A program made the translations under genes and the position numbers. A DNA stretch of 31,441 nucleotides from contig DEGR01000036.1 in assembly GCA_002351535.1 (NCBI GenBank), positions 1 through 31,441 on the forward strand, in the 5' to 3' direction. Under the pieces are notes generated by a model. It was not told the DNA's origin, ran no database searches, and was given only the letters and a program-made list of their open reading frames with translations. The stretch comes from Lachnospira sp. UBA2821. GTDB taxonomy: Bacteria; Bacillota; Clostridia; Lachnospirales; Lachnospiraceae. Numbering within the stretch: the stretch's first letter is position 1; each line of letters starts with the position of its first letter. Below, piece after piece: positions 25,555-31,441 of this stretch.

Positions 25555-25893
25555 TCACGCAAACAGATTGGTAACATACATTAATATAACAATAAAAAGT
25601 GAAACATATGTGACACCCATTATTATATTTTTATACATATTATATTTATAATATAAATCCGACTTATTTTCATAATATTCTACCATCTTTTCAAGTTCAC
25701 CCTTAAGGTCAAAAGATGCCGTTTCATCATTTTCAATCTTTTCCAATCCTATATTAACCATGTAATTAATCTCTAATTCTTCATAACAATCCTTACATTT
25801 TTTAGCATGATTAATAAATGAATCCATCTCTTTTATATCAAGATTATTATTCGTAAAGTTTGAAATCTGTTTTTGAAACTCTGCACAATACAT
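25555..25893 (-). CDS. Membrane-anchored zinc-finger (anti-sigma-like) protein, 112 aa
   Basis: Near the N-terminus the pattern Cys3 ... NHAKKCKDCYEELE gives the H-x3-C-x2-C motif of the HC2-type zinc-binding anti-sigma domain (ZAS). A helical linker follows, then one C-terminal membrane segment (about residues 91-110, IIMGVTYVSLFIVILMYV). Family members with this topology usually bind an ECF sigma factor at the membrane. No sigma gene is present here, so the partner is elsewhere or the protein has another role. GGGAGA lies seven bases before the ATG at 25893. The gene leads the polA-coaE transcript, ending nine bases before polA. Confidence 0.75.
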   Translation of the reverse strand: MYCAEFQKQISNFTNNNLDIKEMDSFINHAKKCKDCYEELEINYMVNIGLEKIENDETASFDLKGELEKMVEYYENKSDLYYKYNMYKNIIMGVTYVSLFIVILMYVTNLFA

Positions 25894-25946
25894 TAGTCTT
25901 CTCCCTGTATTTTTACCAATCGTAAATTATCAAATCCATATCCTCT

Positions 25947-25975
25947 ACTATACACCAAATCAGCGAATTTTTAAA
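25947..25975 (-). promoter_or_regulatory. Candidate promoter for the ZAS-polA-coaE transcript
   Basis: On the minus strand TTTAAA (25970-25975) and TATAGT (25947-25952) are 17 bases apart, with TG directly before the -10 box. The -10 is good, the -35 moderate (four of six). The start point would fall near 25940, about 47 bases before the ATG. It is back to back with the tRNA promoter on the other strand. Confidence 0.5.
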
Positions 25976-25992
25976 TAGTTTTTATTATTTTC

Positions 25993-26021
25993 TTGACAAA
26001 TATATGACAAGATGATACATT
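25993..26021 (+). promoter_or_regulatory. Promoter of tRNA-Leu
   Basis: TTGACA (25993-25998) and TACATT (26016-26021) are separated by 17 bases and end 10 bases before the mature tRNA. A perfect -35 with correct spacing makes this a credible stable-RNA promoter, although the -10 matches in only four of six positions; an overlapping TATATAA at 26021-26027 could contribute. Confidence 0.7.
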
Positions 26022-26031
26022 ATATAAGCAT

Positions 26032-26114
26032 GCGGATGTGGCGGAATGGCAGACGCAGCAGACTCAAAATCTGCCGGTGGTGACATCGTGCGGGTTCAAG
26101 TCCCGCCATCCGCA
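26032..26114 (+). tRNA. tRNA-Leu (anticodon CAA)
   Basis: The 83-base sequence folds as a class II tRNA: acceptor stem GCGGATG/CATCCGC with discriminator A, anticodon stem GCAGA/TCTGC closing the loop CTCAAAA (anticodon CAA, reads UUG), a long variable arm (CGGTGGTGACATCG) and the T arm GCGGG-TTCAAGT-CCCGC. The 3' CCA is not encoded. It is a single tRNA with its own promoter and terminator, inserted between two minus-strand regions. The gene is intact, and no second copy of its 3' end is seen to the right, so nothing indicates an integrated element. Confidence 0.97.
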
Positions 26115-26116
26115 TT

Positions 26117-26163
26117 AAAACCCTCCCAAATCATTTATAAATAAAAGATTTGGGAGGGTTTTT
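26117..26163 (+). terminator. Rho-independent terminator of tRNA-Leu
   Basis: A perfect 16-base inverted repeat (AAAACCCTCCCAAATC at 26117-26132 and its complement at 26147-26162) with a 14-base loop runs directly into a T stretch. It begins three bases after the tRNA, so it ends this transcript; the A-rich opposite end might also work weakly on the minus strand. Confidence 0.93.
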
Positions 26164-26201
26164 GTTGTTTGATTATCTTTCTACAAAGTTATAAAAATCA
26201 C

Positions 26202-26240
26202 AAAAAAAGACATATCCGATAAATTAATATCCGATATGCC
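26202..26240 (-). terminator. Terminator after the DUF3990 / 72-aa gene pair
   Basis: On the minus strand GGCATATC pairs with GATATGTC (one G-U), then one mismatch, then GATA/TATC closing a six-base loop; seven T residues follow (A-run 26202-26208 on the plus strand). It lies 18 bases past the stop of the 72-residue gene and faces the tRNA terminator tail to tail. Confidence 0.75.
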
Positions 26241-26257
26241 TATATAATTTCATTTAC

Positions 26258-26476
26258 TTACATCTCTAATAAATCTTCATGTTTATTCACCCATCTGTAT
26301 ATGGCATCTACCCAAATTTCAGGATCATCATGTAGAGCCATATACTCACACGATTTCAGAACACTGTCAAAATCATAACATCTAATAGCATTTTTTGCTT
26401 CAAACTCTGACCAACCATATTTGATTTCAAAAATATTTACCATAGAACTTTTGTATTCATTAACTCTATTTTTCAT
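26258..26476 (-). CDS. 72-aa protein coupled to DUF3990 gene (possible antitoxin)
   Basis: The product is small, mainly helical and acidic (MKNRVNEYKSSMVNIFEI..., EIWVDAIYRWVNKHEDL), with several tryptophans and no signal or membrane segment. I do not recognise the family; the size and position recall the short partner proteins (DUF3791-like) found beside DUF3990 genes, but I cannot show that it belongs there. AGAGG is eight bases before the ATG at 26476; a GTG at 26485 is too close to that site. The ribosome binding site and start lie within the last codons of the DUF3990 gene (11-base overlap), so the two are translationally coupled. Confidence 0.7.
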   Translation of the reverse strand: MKNRVNEYKSSMVNIFEIKYGWSEFEAKNAIRCYDFDSVLKSCEYMALHDDPEIWVDAIYRWVNKHEDLLEM

Positions 26477-27044
26477 GATTATCACCTCTTTTTTTTATAA
26501 TATCACATTTTATGTATTCTATGCAAGATAAAGATCTCTGTGTGCAAAATACAATCTGTGTACCATATGAACTGCCATCTTCTTTTAAAAAGTCAGCTAA
26601 ATTTAATTCATAATCTTGTGGACTTATTTTTCCATACCTCAAATCAGAAGCTATATTTGCTACACTACCATCCGCAGTGCCACCTATTATAATATCATAT
26701 CTTAAATCTATATTACTATCCACCAATGCTAATTCATCCGCTATTTCTTTTGATAATCTATTTGCCAATACAAACTTTGCCCATTCAAGATCTTCATAAT
26801 AAAACTTTTTATTATTCAGTTCCACATTTTCCGTATATTCAAAACATACAACGGTTGGGAAAGTAATTTTTGCCTGTCTATCCCTTGCCGCTACTCTATA
26901 CGCCATATTCTTTGCCATTTCCAAATCTGGCGTAACATAAAACCCTTTGCCAAAATCCAAATGTAGATTACTCTTGCTTAAGTCTATACCAGCATTACAT
27001 ATATCGATAGCGTTTCTTAATGTTGTCCCATGATATACCTTCAC
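26466..27044 (-). CDS. DUF3990 family protein, ADP-ribosyltransferase-like
   Basis: The 192-residue protein starts MKVYHGTTLRNAIDIC and continues with FGKGFYVTPDLEMAKNMA, a pattern like the first two motifs (His and Tyr) of H-Y-E type ADP-ribosyltransferases. The middle has YDIIIGGTADGS, and the end SYGTQIVFCTQRSLSCIEYI matches the third DUF3990 motif, in which Gln occupies the place of the PARP glutamate. DUF3990 proteins are proposed NAD-using effectors or toxins; activity is inferred. The start is the GTG at 27044, eight bases after GGAG; the earlier GTG (27053) has no room for a ribosome binding site. The gene has its own promoter and is coupled to a 72-residue protein, the layout of a two-gene toxin-antitoxin or modification unit. 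Confidence 0.8.
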   Translation of the reverse strand: MKVYHGTTLRNAIDICNAGIDLSKSNLHLDFGKGFYVTPDLEMAKNMAYRVAARDRQAKITFPTVVCFEYTENVELNNKKFYYEDLEWAKFVLANRLSKEIADELALVDSNIDLRYDIIIGGTADGSVANIASDLRYGKISPQDYELNLADFLKEDGSSYGTQIVFCTQRSLSCIEYIKCDIIKKRGDNHEK

Positions 27045-27073
27045 AATATCCACTCCAAGAATAAGATTTTTCT

Positions 27074-27102
27074 ATTCTATCATACATGTAGACACAATTC
27101 AA
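27074..27102 (-). promoter_or_regulatory. Promoter of the DUF3990 pair
   Basis: On the minus strand TTGAAT (27097-27102) and TAGAAT (27074-27079) are separated by 17 bases, ending 29 bases before the GTG start. Both boxes match the consensus in at least four of six positions. A 10-base-period direct repeat overlaps the -35 box and could be an operator. Confidence 0.65.
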
Positions 27103-27121
27103 CACAACTTAACACATTGAG
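27092..27121 (-). repeat. Three 10-bp direct repeats over the DUF3990 promoter -35
   Basis: ACACAATTCA, ACACAACTTA and ACACATTGAG follow one another at 27092-27101, 27102-27111 and 27112-27121; the ACACA core is repeated every 10 bases, about one helical turn. They cover and extend upstream of the -35 element of the minus-strand promoter, a position suited to a repressor or autoregulating antitoxin. No inverted symmetry is evident. Confidence 0.4.
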
Positions 27122-27171
27122 TTTTCGTAAAATATAATTAAAATAAATAACTTATTGTCATCTGTATAAAC

Positions 27172-27759
27172 TCACACCGATGTATCCCTTGTCCTGCTAT
27201 GCATTATCGCATGTCTTTCCGATGGTTCCAGTTCAATGAGCTTACCATTCTTATCATATTTCGTAAGCAAATCCGTATTATTAGCAGGCTTTTTGTTACC
27301 GTTATCTGTTACATATGCTTCTAACATATTTATATCTTTTCTCTTAAGAATTGACTCTATATTAAGATTTTCATTATTTATATCCGTTGCAGTATTATCA
27401 TCCTGTAATGTTACGGATTGTGTATTTTGCATTTTTTCTGAACCATTCCATATTCTGTCAGCAAAGCTTTTAATATATTCTATTAAGTCATATATCTTCT
27501 GCTTCAAATCAGCATACAATGAATTATCTATTATATCATCATCTTTGTTCTTTGATATTCCACTATTAATAATCTTTTCAGCTTCATCAGATATTCTGTA
27601 TTCAAATCCCGAATCATCATTGTGCTCTTTATTATCAGGATTTTTAATAACATTGCTTTCGACCTGTTCCAGCGAAAACTCTGAATCGTTATTATCCTTC
27701 TTTCTGTTAGTATAACTACCGGGTGTATATACAACTCCGCCACGTATCGGATCAACCAT
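27172..27759 (-). CDS. Uncharacterised hydrophilic protein, 195 aa
   Basis: A strongly hydrophilic, Asn/Asp/Lys-rich protein without signal or membrane segment. Most of the N-terminal 140 residues look disordered apart from one helix (SLYADLKQKIYDLIEYIKSF). The C-terminus has a more defined stretch, LTKYDKNGKLIELEPSERHA, which I would expect to be the conserved part; I recall similar endings in Lachnospiraceae hypotheticals, but no function. The start is the ATG at 27759, six bases after GGGTG. It overlaps the stop of the DUF5662 gene by eight bases, so the two are coupled. Its 3' end has no obvious terminator, and the DUF3990 promoter follows. Confidence 0.7.
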   Translation of the reverse strand: MVDPIRGGVVYTPGSYTNRKKDNNDSEFSLEQVESNVIKNPDNKEHNDDSGFEYRISDEAEKIINSGISKNKDDDIIDNSLYADLKQKIYDLIEYIKSFADRIWNGSEKMQNTQSVTLQDDNTATDINNENLNIESILKRKDINMLEAYVTDNGNKKPANNTDLLTKYDKNGKLIELEPSERHAIMHSRTRDTSV

Positions 27760-28339
27760 GATTGTCACCCTTTCTATTATTCATGCACATTCTTTTTTCA
27801 CAATTTTTCCTGTCTTTTATCGTCTTTCTTATATATGCAAATGCAAAATCTTCTCCCTTTTCAGCAAGAATTGTCAGCAGCTTTTCTATTTCATCTGATG
27901 TTTCAGGATGAATAAGCCTTCCGCCATTCTTCCTACCTCTAAGAAAATATTCAAGTGGAGCTTTATCAGTATAATCTTTTTTCATATATATTTTACTTGC
28001 TGCCATCCTGTCACAAAACATCTCTACAACATAATTATATGGCATTTTAACCGGGCTGAGCAATCTTGTCTCCAAACTATAGTCCGTCCAATACTCAAAA
28101 TGATGTTTATTTCTTCCTTTGTGATGCATCCATGCCTTCGAAAAGCCATAAGCTGCACGCTCTCCTTCATTAGGACTTTTATTTCCCTGATAAAAAATCA
28201 CTCCCGGTATAAATTCTGACGGACTGTACTTTGATAAATCATGTCTTAATCCCTGCCACAAAATTCCACATCTATAGCAATTTTTTATTACCTCATGCCT
28301 ATGCTTAGTAATTGTTTTGAAATGTCCAATTATATTCAT
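27752..28339 (-). CDS. DUF5662 family protein
   Basis: The protein shows the DUF5662 pattern: HFKTITKHRHEVIKNCYRCG, QGLRHDLSKYSPSEF, GFSKAWMHHKGRNKHHFEYW and VVEMFCDRMAASKIYM, with many histidine and aspartate residues placed on predicted helices, as in a metal-binding helical bundle (HD-like). The biochemical function of the family is not known to me. GAGGTGA lies seven bases before the ATG at 28339. It is the first gene of a two-gene transcript with a promoter at 28395-28423, divergent from the chemoreceptor gene. Confidence 0.85.
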   Translation of the reverse strand: MNIIGHFKTITKHRHEVIKNCYRCGILWQGLRHDLSKYSPSEFIPGVIFYQGNKSPNEGERAAYGFSKAWMHHKGRNKHHFEYWTDYSLETRLLSPVKMPYNYVVEMFCDRMAASKIYMKKDYTDKAPLEYFLRGRKNGGRLIHPETSDEIEKLLTILAEKGEDFAFAYIRKTIKDRKNCEKRMCMNNRKGDNHG

Positions 28340-28394
28340 CACAGCATCACCTCATTTTCCAAGTCATTAATTGTGAACATTCTATATAAATATC

Positions 28395-28423
28395 AGTATA
28401 GCATATTTATTTCACTGTTACAA
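28395..28423 (-). promoter_or_regulatory. Promoter of the DUF5662 transcript
   Basis: On the minus strand TTGTAA (28418-28423) and TATACT (28395-28400) are 17 bases apart. The start site would be near 28388, about 50 bases before the ATG. A perfect 12-base palindrome AATAAGCTTATT (28427-28438) lies just upstream of the -35 box. Confidence 0.6.
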
Positions 28424-28578
28424 TTTAATAAGCTTATTATAGCTTGAAAAAAAGCCTGTTATATATTAAAATATACTATATATTTATTTTAACGAAATAA
28501 TTTTTTGTAGATTTTCAACAAAATATATTTTCAATTTTTACAAATATGTTTTCATCATTCTTTATTAGAGAAATACTC

Positions 28579-28614
28579 ATGGAACACATGCACGAAGAAC
28601 GGATGCTTATATGA
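28579..28614 (+). other. 11-codon upstream frame overlapping the chemoreceptor start
   Basis: ATG at 28579 opens an 11-codon frame (MEHMHEERMLI) whose TGA stop (28612-28614) overlaps the chemoreceptor ATG (28611) as ATGA. Its own ribosome binding site is poor (AGAGAAA). The receptor start also has only a weak site (GGA, 9-10 bases upstream), so re-initiation from this short frame could help its translation. It may equally be chance. Confidence 0.3.
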
Positions 28615-30698
28615 ATTACGATGAAAAAATTTTCAAAGAAAAAGCAAATATAAAATCCCGGAGAATCTGGTTGATTTTCGCTATTCTCATAACTATGAAC
28701 TATGGTGCCGATACATCCAACGGATTGTACCCCACTACTAATTATATAATATTTGTAGCATTATGCTGGATACCTTTCTTTGCCGGTGAGATTATACTGC
28801 GCCTCAAAGGAAAAGACAGTGATTTGTACAGACTTGTAATCGGCTATGGTATCTTTTACACATTTGTACTATTTACAACAGAATCGGTAATTGCATTTAC
28901 ATATATTCTTCCGGTTACAAGTCTTCTTGTAATATTCAAAAATCGTAAATTTATGATTCGCTGCGGTATTGCTAATACAATCTCCATAATTGCAGCCGCT
29001 GTGTATAAAGCTGCTGTTCTCGGAAATAATTCTGCAGCCGATATGAAGAATTACCAGTTACAGCTTTCATGCATTATATTATGTTACATATGCTATAATA
29101 TGGCAATCCACCATCTAAATGATTCTGATGGTGCACTTACAGACAGTATCAAATCCGATTTACACAGAGTTACTGCTACTGTTGAAAAAGTAAAGACAGC
29201 CAGCAACAGTGTTATGAATGGTATTACAGTCGTACGTGAACTTGCAAATGAGAACAAGCATGGTTCTGATCTTGTGTTAGAAGGCATGAATGAGCTTACT
29301 GATAACAACAGAATGCTTCAGGACTGCACATCTTCTTCCCTTGATATGACAACAGATATCAGCTCACAGGTTAAAAGTGTTGCAAGCATGATTAATGAAA
29401 TTGTTACTCTTACTGAAGAATCTGTCAGACATGCCAGAATCAGTGCTTCTGACCTCGAAAGTCTTGTTGAGACATCACATACAATGTCACAACTTTCTCA
29501 CGAAGTAGATACTGTATTACATGAATTTAAAACTGAATTTGAAAAGGTTAAAGAAGAGACAAGTACAATAGATAATATATCCGGTCAGACTACTCTCCTC
29601 GCACTTAATGCTTCTATCGAAGCTGCACATGCCGGTGAAGCCGGTAAGGGATTTGCCGTTGTTGCTGATCAGATTCGTGCATTAAGTACAGACACTAAAT
29701 CCTCTTCCGGAGCAATTCAGGAAGCACTTTCAAGACTTAATATTATATCTGAAAAAATGACGGTTTCTATAGAGGAGACACTTAAGTTAATACAGATAAC
29801 ACTTGAGAAAGTATCTAAAACAGGTGATAATGTAGGAAAGATTACTTCAGACTCAGCCAAAATAGGTGAACATATACAGGTAGTTGAAAATGCAATAAAA
29901 GGTGTCGAAAATTCTAACAGCCACCTCGTAACTAATATGCAGCACGTTTCCGAAGTTGTTGATACTATGACTGAATCTGTAGATGAATCAGACGAAATAT
30001 GTCGTAAAATCGTAAGTAAATATGCAGAAAGTTCATCTAACATCAACAATATAGAAACTGTTATACAGGATCTTATGTGTGAATTAGGCATTGGTGGTTT
30101 TATGGGAATTGAGGACCTCCAAAAAGGTATGAAATTATCCATTCAGCTTAATAACACTAATGATTTATATCATGGTGAATATATTTCCCACGATAGCAAC
30201 AAACTTACAATATCACTTAAGACAACGCCACCTCTTAGTGCTAATCAGCTCTGTTCAATACAGGTTACTGTAGGAAATATTATATATCAATGGGACAACG
30301 CAACAATTGAAAGTGTTATAGACGATACATATACTCTTTATGCAAATTCAATTCCTCATATATTTAACCGTCGTAAGTATCCACGTTTAGACATAACAAA
30401 TTCTTGCACAATAAAGGTGAAAAGTACAGGTGAAACATTCAGGGAACGAATGGAGAATATTAGTGCAAATGTTTTTGCCATTCTATGTAAAAATCCTTTC
30501 TTTGCAACCAGCAAAGGACTTGATATATCTCTTACAATTGATGATTTTATCATTTCAGATTCTTCAGAGATTGAAGGTAAAATTATACGTTGTTCAAATA
30601 ATGATAATGTCTATATCATAGGATGTCAGATGCCTGAGGATAATAATGACATTATGAACTATGTAGAAAATGCTTTAAAATCCACTGAAAACATATAA
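28611..30698 (+). CDS. Methyl-accepting chemotaxis protein with C-terminal YcgR-like and PilZ domains
   Basis: Residues 1 to about 170 hold six hydrophobic segments and no external sensor domain. Residues 180-495 are the cytoplasmic signalling coil, with the hairpin tip ISGQTTLLALNASIEAAHAG and GKGFAVVADQIRALS that contacts CheA/CheW. After that comes a YcgR-N-like beta domain (about 500-590) and a PilZ domain (about 590-690). The c-di-GMP-binding arginines are present in NRRKYPRLDI (R-x3-R); the second motif, usually [DN]-x-S-x2-G, reads NISANV, with the final glycine lost. So c-di-GMP binding is probable but not certain. The protein would couple c-di-GMP to chemotaxis signalling. It is the only plus-strand protein gene here and ends at a strong terminator. 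The ribosome binding site is weak. Confidence 0.92.
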   Translation: MNYDEKIFKEKANIKSRRIWLIFAILITMNYGADTSNGLYPTTNYIIFVALCWIPFFAGEIILRLKGKDSDLYRLVIGYGIFYTFVLFTTESVIAFTYILPVTSLLVIFKNRKFMIRCGIANTISIIAAAVYKAAVLGNNSAADMKNYQLQLSCIILCYICYNMAIHHLNDSDGALTDSIKSDLHRVTATVEKVKTASNSVMNGITVVRELANENKHGSDLVLEGMNELTDNNRMLQDCTSSSLDMTTDISSQVKSVASMINEIVTLTEESVRHARISASDLESLVETSHTMSQLSHEVDTVLHEFKTEFEKVKEETSTIDNISGQTTLLALNASIEAAHAGEAGKGFAVVADQIRALSTDTKSSSGAIQEALSRLNIISEKMTVSIEETLKLIQITLEKVSKTGDNVGKITSDSAKIGEHIQVVENAIKGVENSNSHLVTNMQHVSEVVDTMTESVDESDEICRKIVSKYAESSSNINNIETVIQDLMCELGIGGFMGIEDLQKGMKLSIQLNNTNDLYHGEYISHDSNKLTISLKTTPPLSANQLCSIQVTVGNIIYQWDNATIESVIDDTYTLYANSIPHIFNRRKYPRLDITNSCTIKVKSTGETFRERMENISANVFAILCKNPFFATSKGLDISLTIDDFIISDSSEIEGKIIRCSNNDNVYIIGCQMPEDNNDIMNYVENALKSTENI

Positions 30699-30729
30699 CA
30701 ATTGCAACTTTCAGAACTAGGCTAAACTT

Positions 30730-30773
30730 AAAAAGGTGTCTTAAAAATACAATCATTTTTAAGACACCTTTTT
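30730..30773. terminator. Bidirectional terminator between chemoreceptor and HD-GYP genes
   Basis: A perfect 19-base inverted repeat (left arm 30730-30748, core AAGGTGTCTTAAAAAT; right arm 30755-30773) with a six-base loop is flanked by an A run on the left and T run on the right, so it can end transcription from both the plus-strand receptor gene and the minus-strand HD-GYP gene. Confidence 0.92.
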
Positions 30774-30828
30774 TGAAATTTTATTTGCCTGAATAATTAC
30801 TAATATTTTATATCTCATATTCAACTTA

Positions 30829-31441
30829 CTATGCATTTGTTCCCATGTTTTCATTATGATATATTTCTTCAACTTTCTGCATGACATTCATAAACGCATC
30901 GACTATTTCAGGTTGGAAATCTTTTCCTCTTCCTTCTTTAATAATATTATAACATTTCTCAAGCGGCATTGCGTCCCTATAGCATCTTTTTGCTGATACG
31001 GCATCAAAGACATCTGCCACCGCCATAATACATGCACACAGAGGTACTCCTCCTCTTTTAAACCGTTTGGATAACCTCTTCCGTTCCATTTCTCATGATG
31101 ATACATTGCAACATTATACGCCATATTTTCATATTCACCATTATAAAGATGTCCAAACGTATCTTTTATAATCTTTCCGCCTATAAGAGTATGCTCTTTC
31201 ATTTTGGTATATTCCTCGTCTGTCAGCTTTCCCGGTTTTTGCAATATGGCATCAGAAATACCAATCTTTCCTATATCATGCATTGGTGCCGACTGTACAA
31301 GATTATCAAGATAATCTATGGTTATAATATTTCTGTATTTTTCTTCTTTCCTTAATGTTTTCGCTATTAATACTGCATATTCTGATGAACGTCTTATATG
31401 TCCTCCCGTACTATCATCATACACTCTCGGATTCTCCAGTC
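30829..31441 (-). pseudogene. HD-GYP c-di-GMP phosphodiesterase, frameshifted and 5'-truncated by window
   Basis: The frame is open from the right edge (…LENPRVYDDSTGGHIRRSSEYA) with HD-GYP motifs APMHDIGKIGISDAILQKPG, EHTLIGGKII and YHHEKWNGRGYPNG, so the HD and GYP metal/catalytic residues are present. At 31056-31062 the reading frame breaks: the first frame continues with unrelated sequence to a stop at 30903, while the -1 frame continues the family sequence (VPLCACIMAVADVFDA, SAKRCYRDAMPLEKC, GKDFQPEIVDAF) to a stop at 30829. A single -1 shift there restores a full-length family protein. It may be a mutation, a sequencing error or programmed frameshifting. The position of the conserved arginine in cARIMAV is cysteine, a possible sign of decay. 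The 5' part lies outside the window. Confidence 0.85.
31056..31062 (-). other. T-TTA-AAA heptamer at the HD-GYP frame junction
   Basis: On the minus strand the codons GGT TTA AAA contain the heptamer T TTA AAA in the zero frame, which fits the X-XXY-YYZ pattern for -1 ribosomal slippage. A -1 slip leads directly into the frame that carries the rest of the HD-GYP domain (LKRGGVPLC, at exactly the expected length). A purine-rich GGAAGAGG ends 12 bases upstream, a distance suited to a stimulating anti-SD interaction. I see no obvious downstream hairpin. Function is inferred. Confidence 0.35.

Noticed and set aside
27531..27755. 74-codon minus-strand frame
   Set aside because: Overlaps the 195-residue gene in another frame on the same strand, without a ribosome binding site.
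26032..28342. Integrated mobile element at tRNA-Leu
   Set aside because: No integrase, no duplicated tRNA 3' end and no phage or conjugation genes; the tRNA has its own terminator.
28343..28610. Possible c-di-GMP riboswitch or sigma-28 promoter before the chemoreceptor
   Set aside because: No GEMM-type conserved core and no TAAA-N15-GCCGATAA motif found; only AT-rich sequence with weak sigma-A-like boxes.
30829..31089. Separate 86-codon gene starting at 31089
   Set aside because: Its protein is the C-terminal half of the HD-GYP domain; the apparent start MERKRLSKR lies in the out-of-frame overlap with the upstream part and has no ribosome binding site.

Overview
The window is AT-rich and reads like a chromosomal segment of a motile, amino-acid-prototrophic clostridial Firmicute, most likely a Lachnospiraceae member (Roseburia/Lachnospira/Butyrivibrio type). 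This is inferred from family content: short-form HisG with HisZ, RecU, RelQ, a Pol I with a degenerate proofreading domain, the paired radical-SAM/DUF2344 genes beside RNase E/G, and tandem YibE/F proteins. It also rests on strong AGGAGG-type ribosome binding sites and TTGACA/TATAAT promoters. Nearly everything is on the minus strand; only a tRNA-Leu and one chemoreceptor are on the plus strand.

Layout, read in the direction of minus-strand transcription (right to left). (a) 31441-30829: an HD-GYP c-di-GMP phosphodiesterase, cut by the window edge and split by a -1 frameshift at a T-TTA-AAA heptamer. It converges, across a bidirectional terminator, with a plus-strand chemoreceptor (28611-30698) that ends in a YcgR-like/PilZ c-di-GMP module. 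(b) 28339-26258: a small accessory island with a DUF5662 gene coupled to an unrecognised gene, then a DUF3990 (ADP-ribosyltransferase-like) gene coupled to a 72-residue protein, with its own promoter and terminator. (c) 26032-26163: tRNA-Leu(CAA) with promoter and terminator on the plus strand. (d) 25893-13888: a long housekeeping run with an orphan zinc-finger membrane protein, polA, coaE, an FtsA-like ATPase with a long C-terminal extension, a GGDEF cyclase, relQ, an RsuA-type pseudouridine synthase, an SDR, a small membrane protein, an RluC/D-type pseudouridine synthase and recU. (e) 13885-9418: the operon hisZ-hisG-hisD-hisB-hisI behind a perfect consensus promoter; HisB carries an unusual tetrapeptide-repeat N-terminus. 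(f) 9416-1699: without a visible break, a B12-type radical SAM gene, DUF2344, RNase E/G, two YibE/F membrane proteins and a LytTR-type two-component system. (g) 1698-1: an intergenic region with a 22-bp-period direct repeat resembling a LytTR operator, then a small operon of membrane-anchored proteins running off the left edge.

Three themes link the genes. c-di-GMP is represented by a synthase (GGDEF), a probable hydrolase (HD-GYP) and a receptor (MCP-PilZ). RNA/translation functions cluster together (two pseudouridine synthases, RNase E/G, RelQ). The LytTR system has a plausible local target in the membrane-protein operon at the left edge. The least explained pieces are the FtsA-like extension, the DUF3990 pair, the HD-GYP frameshift, the HisB repeat and the left-edge operon.
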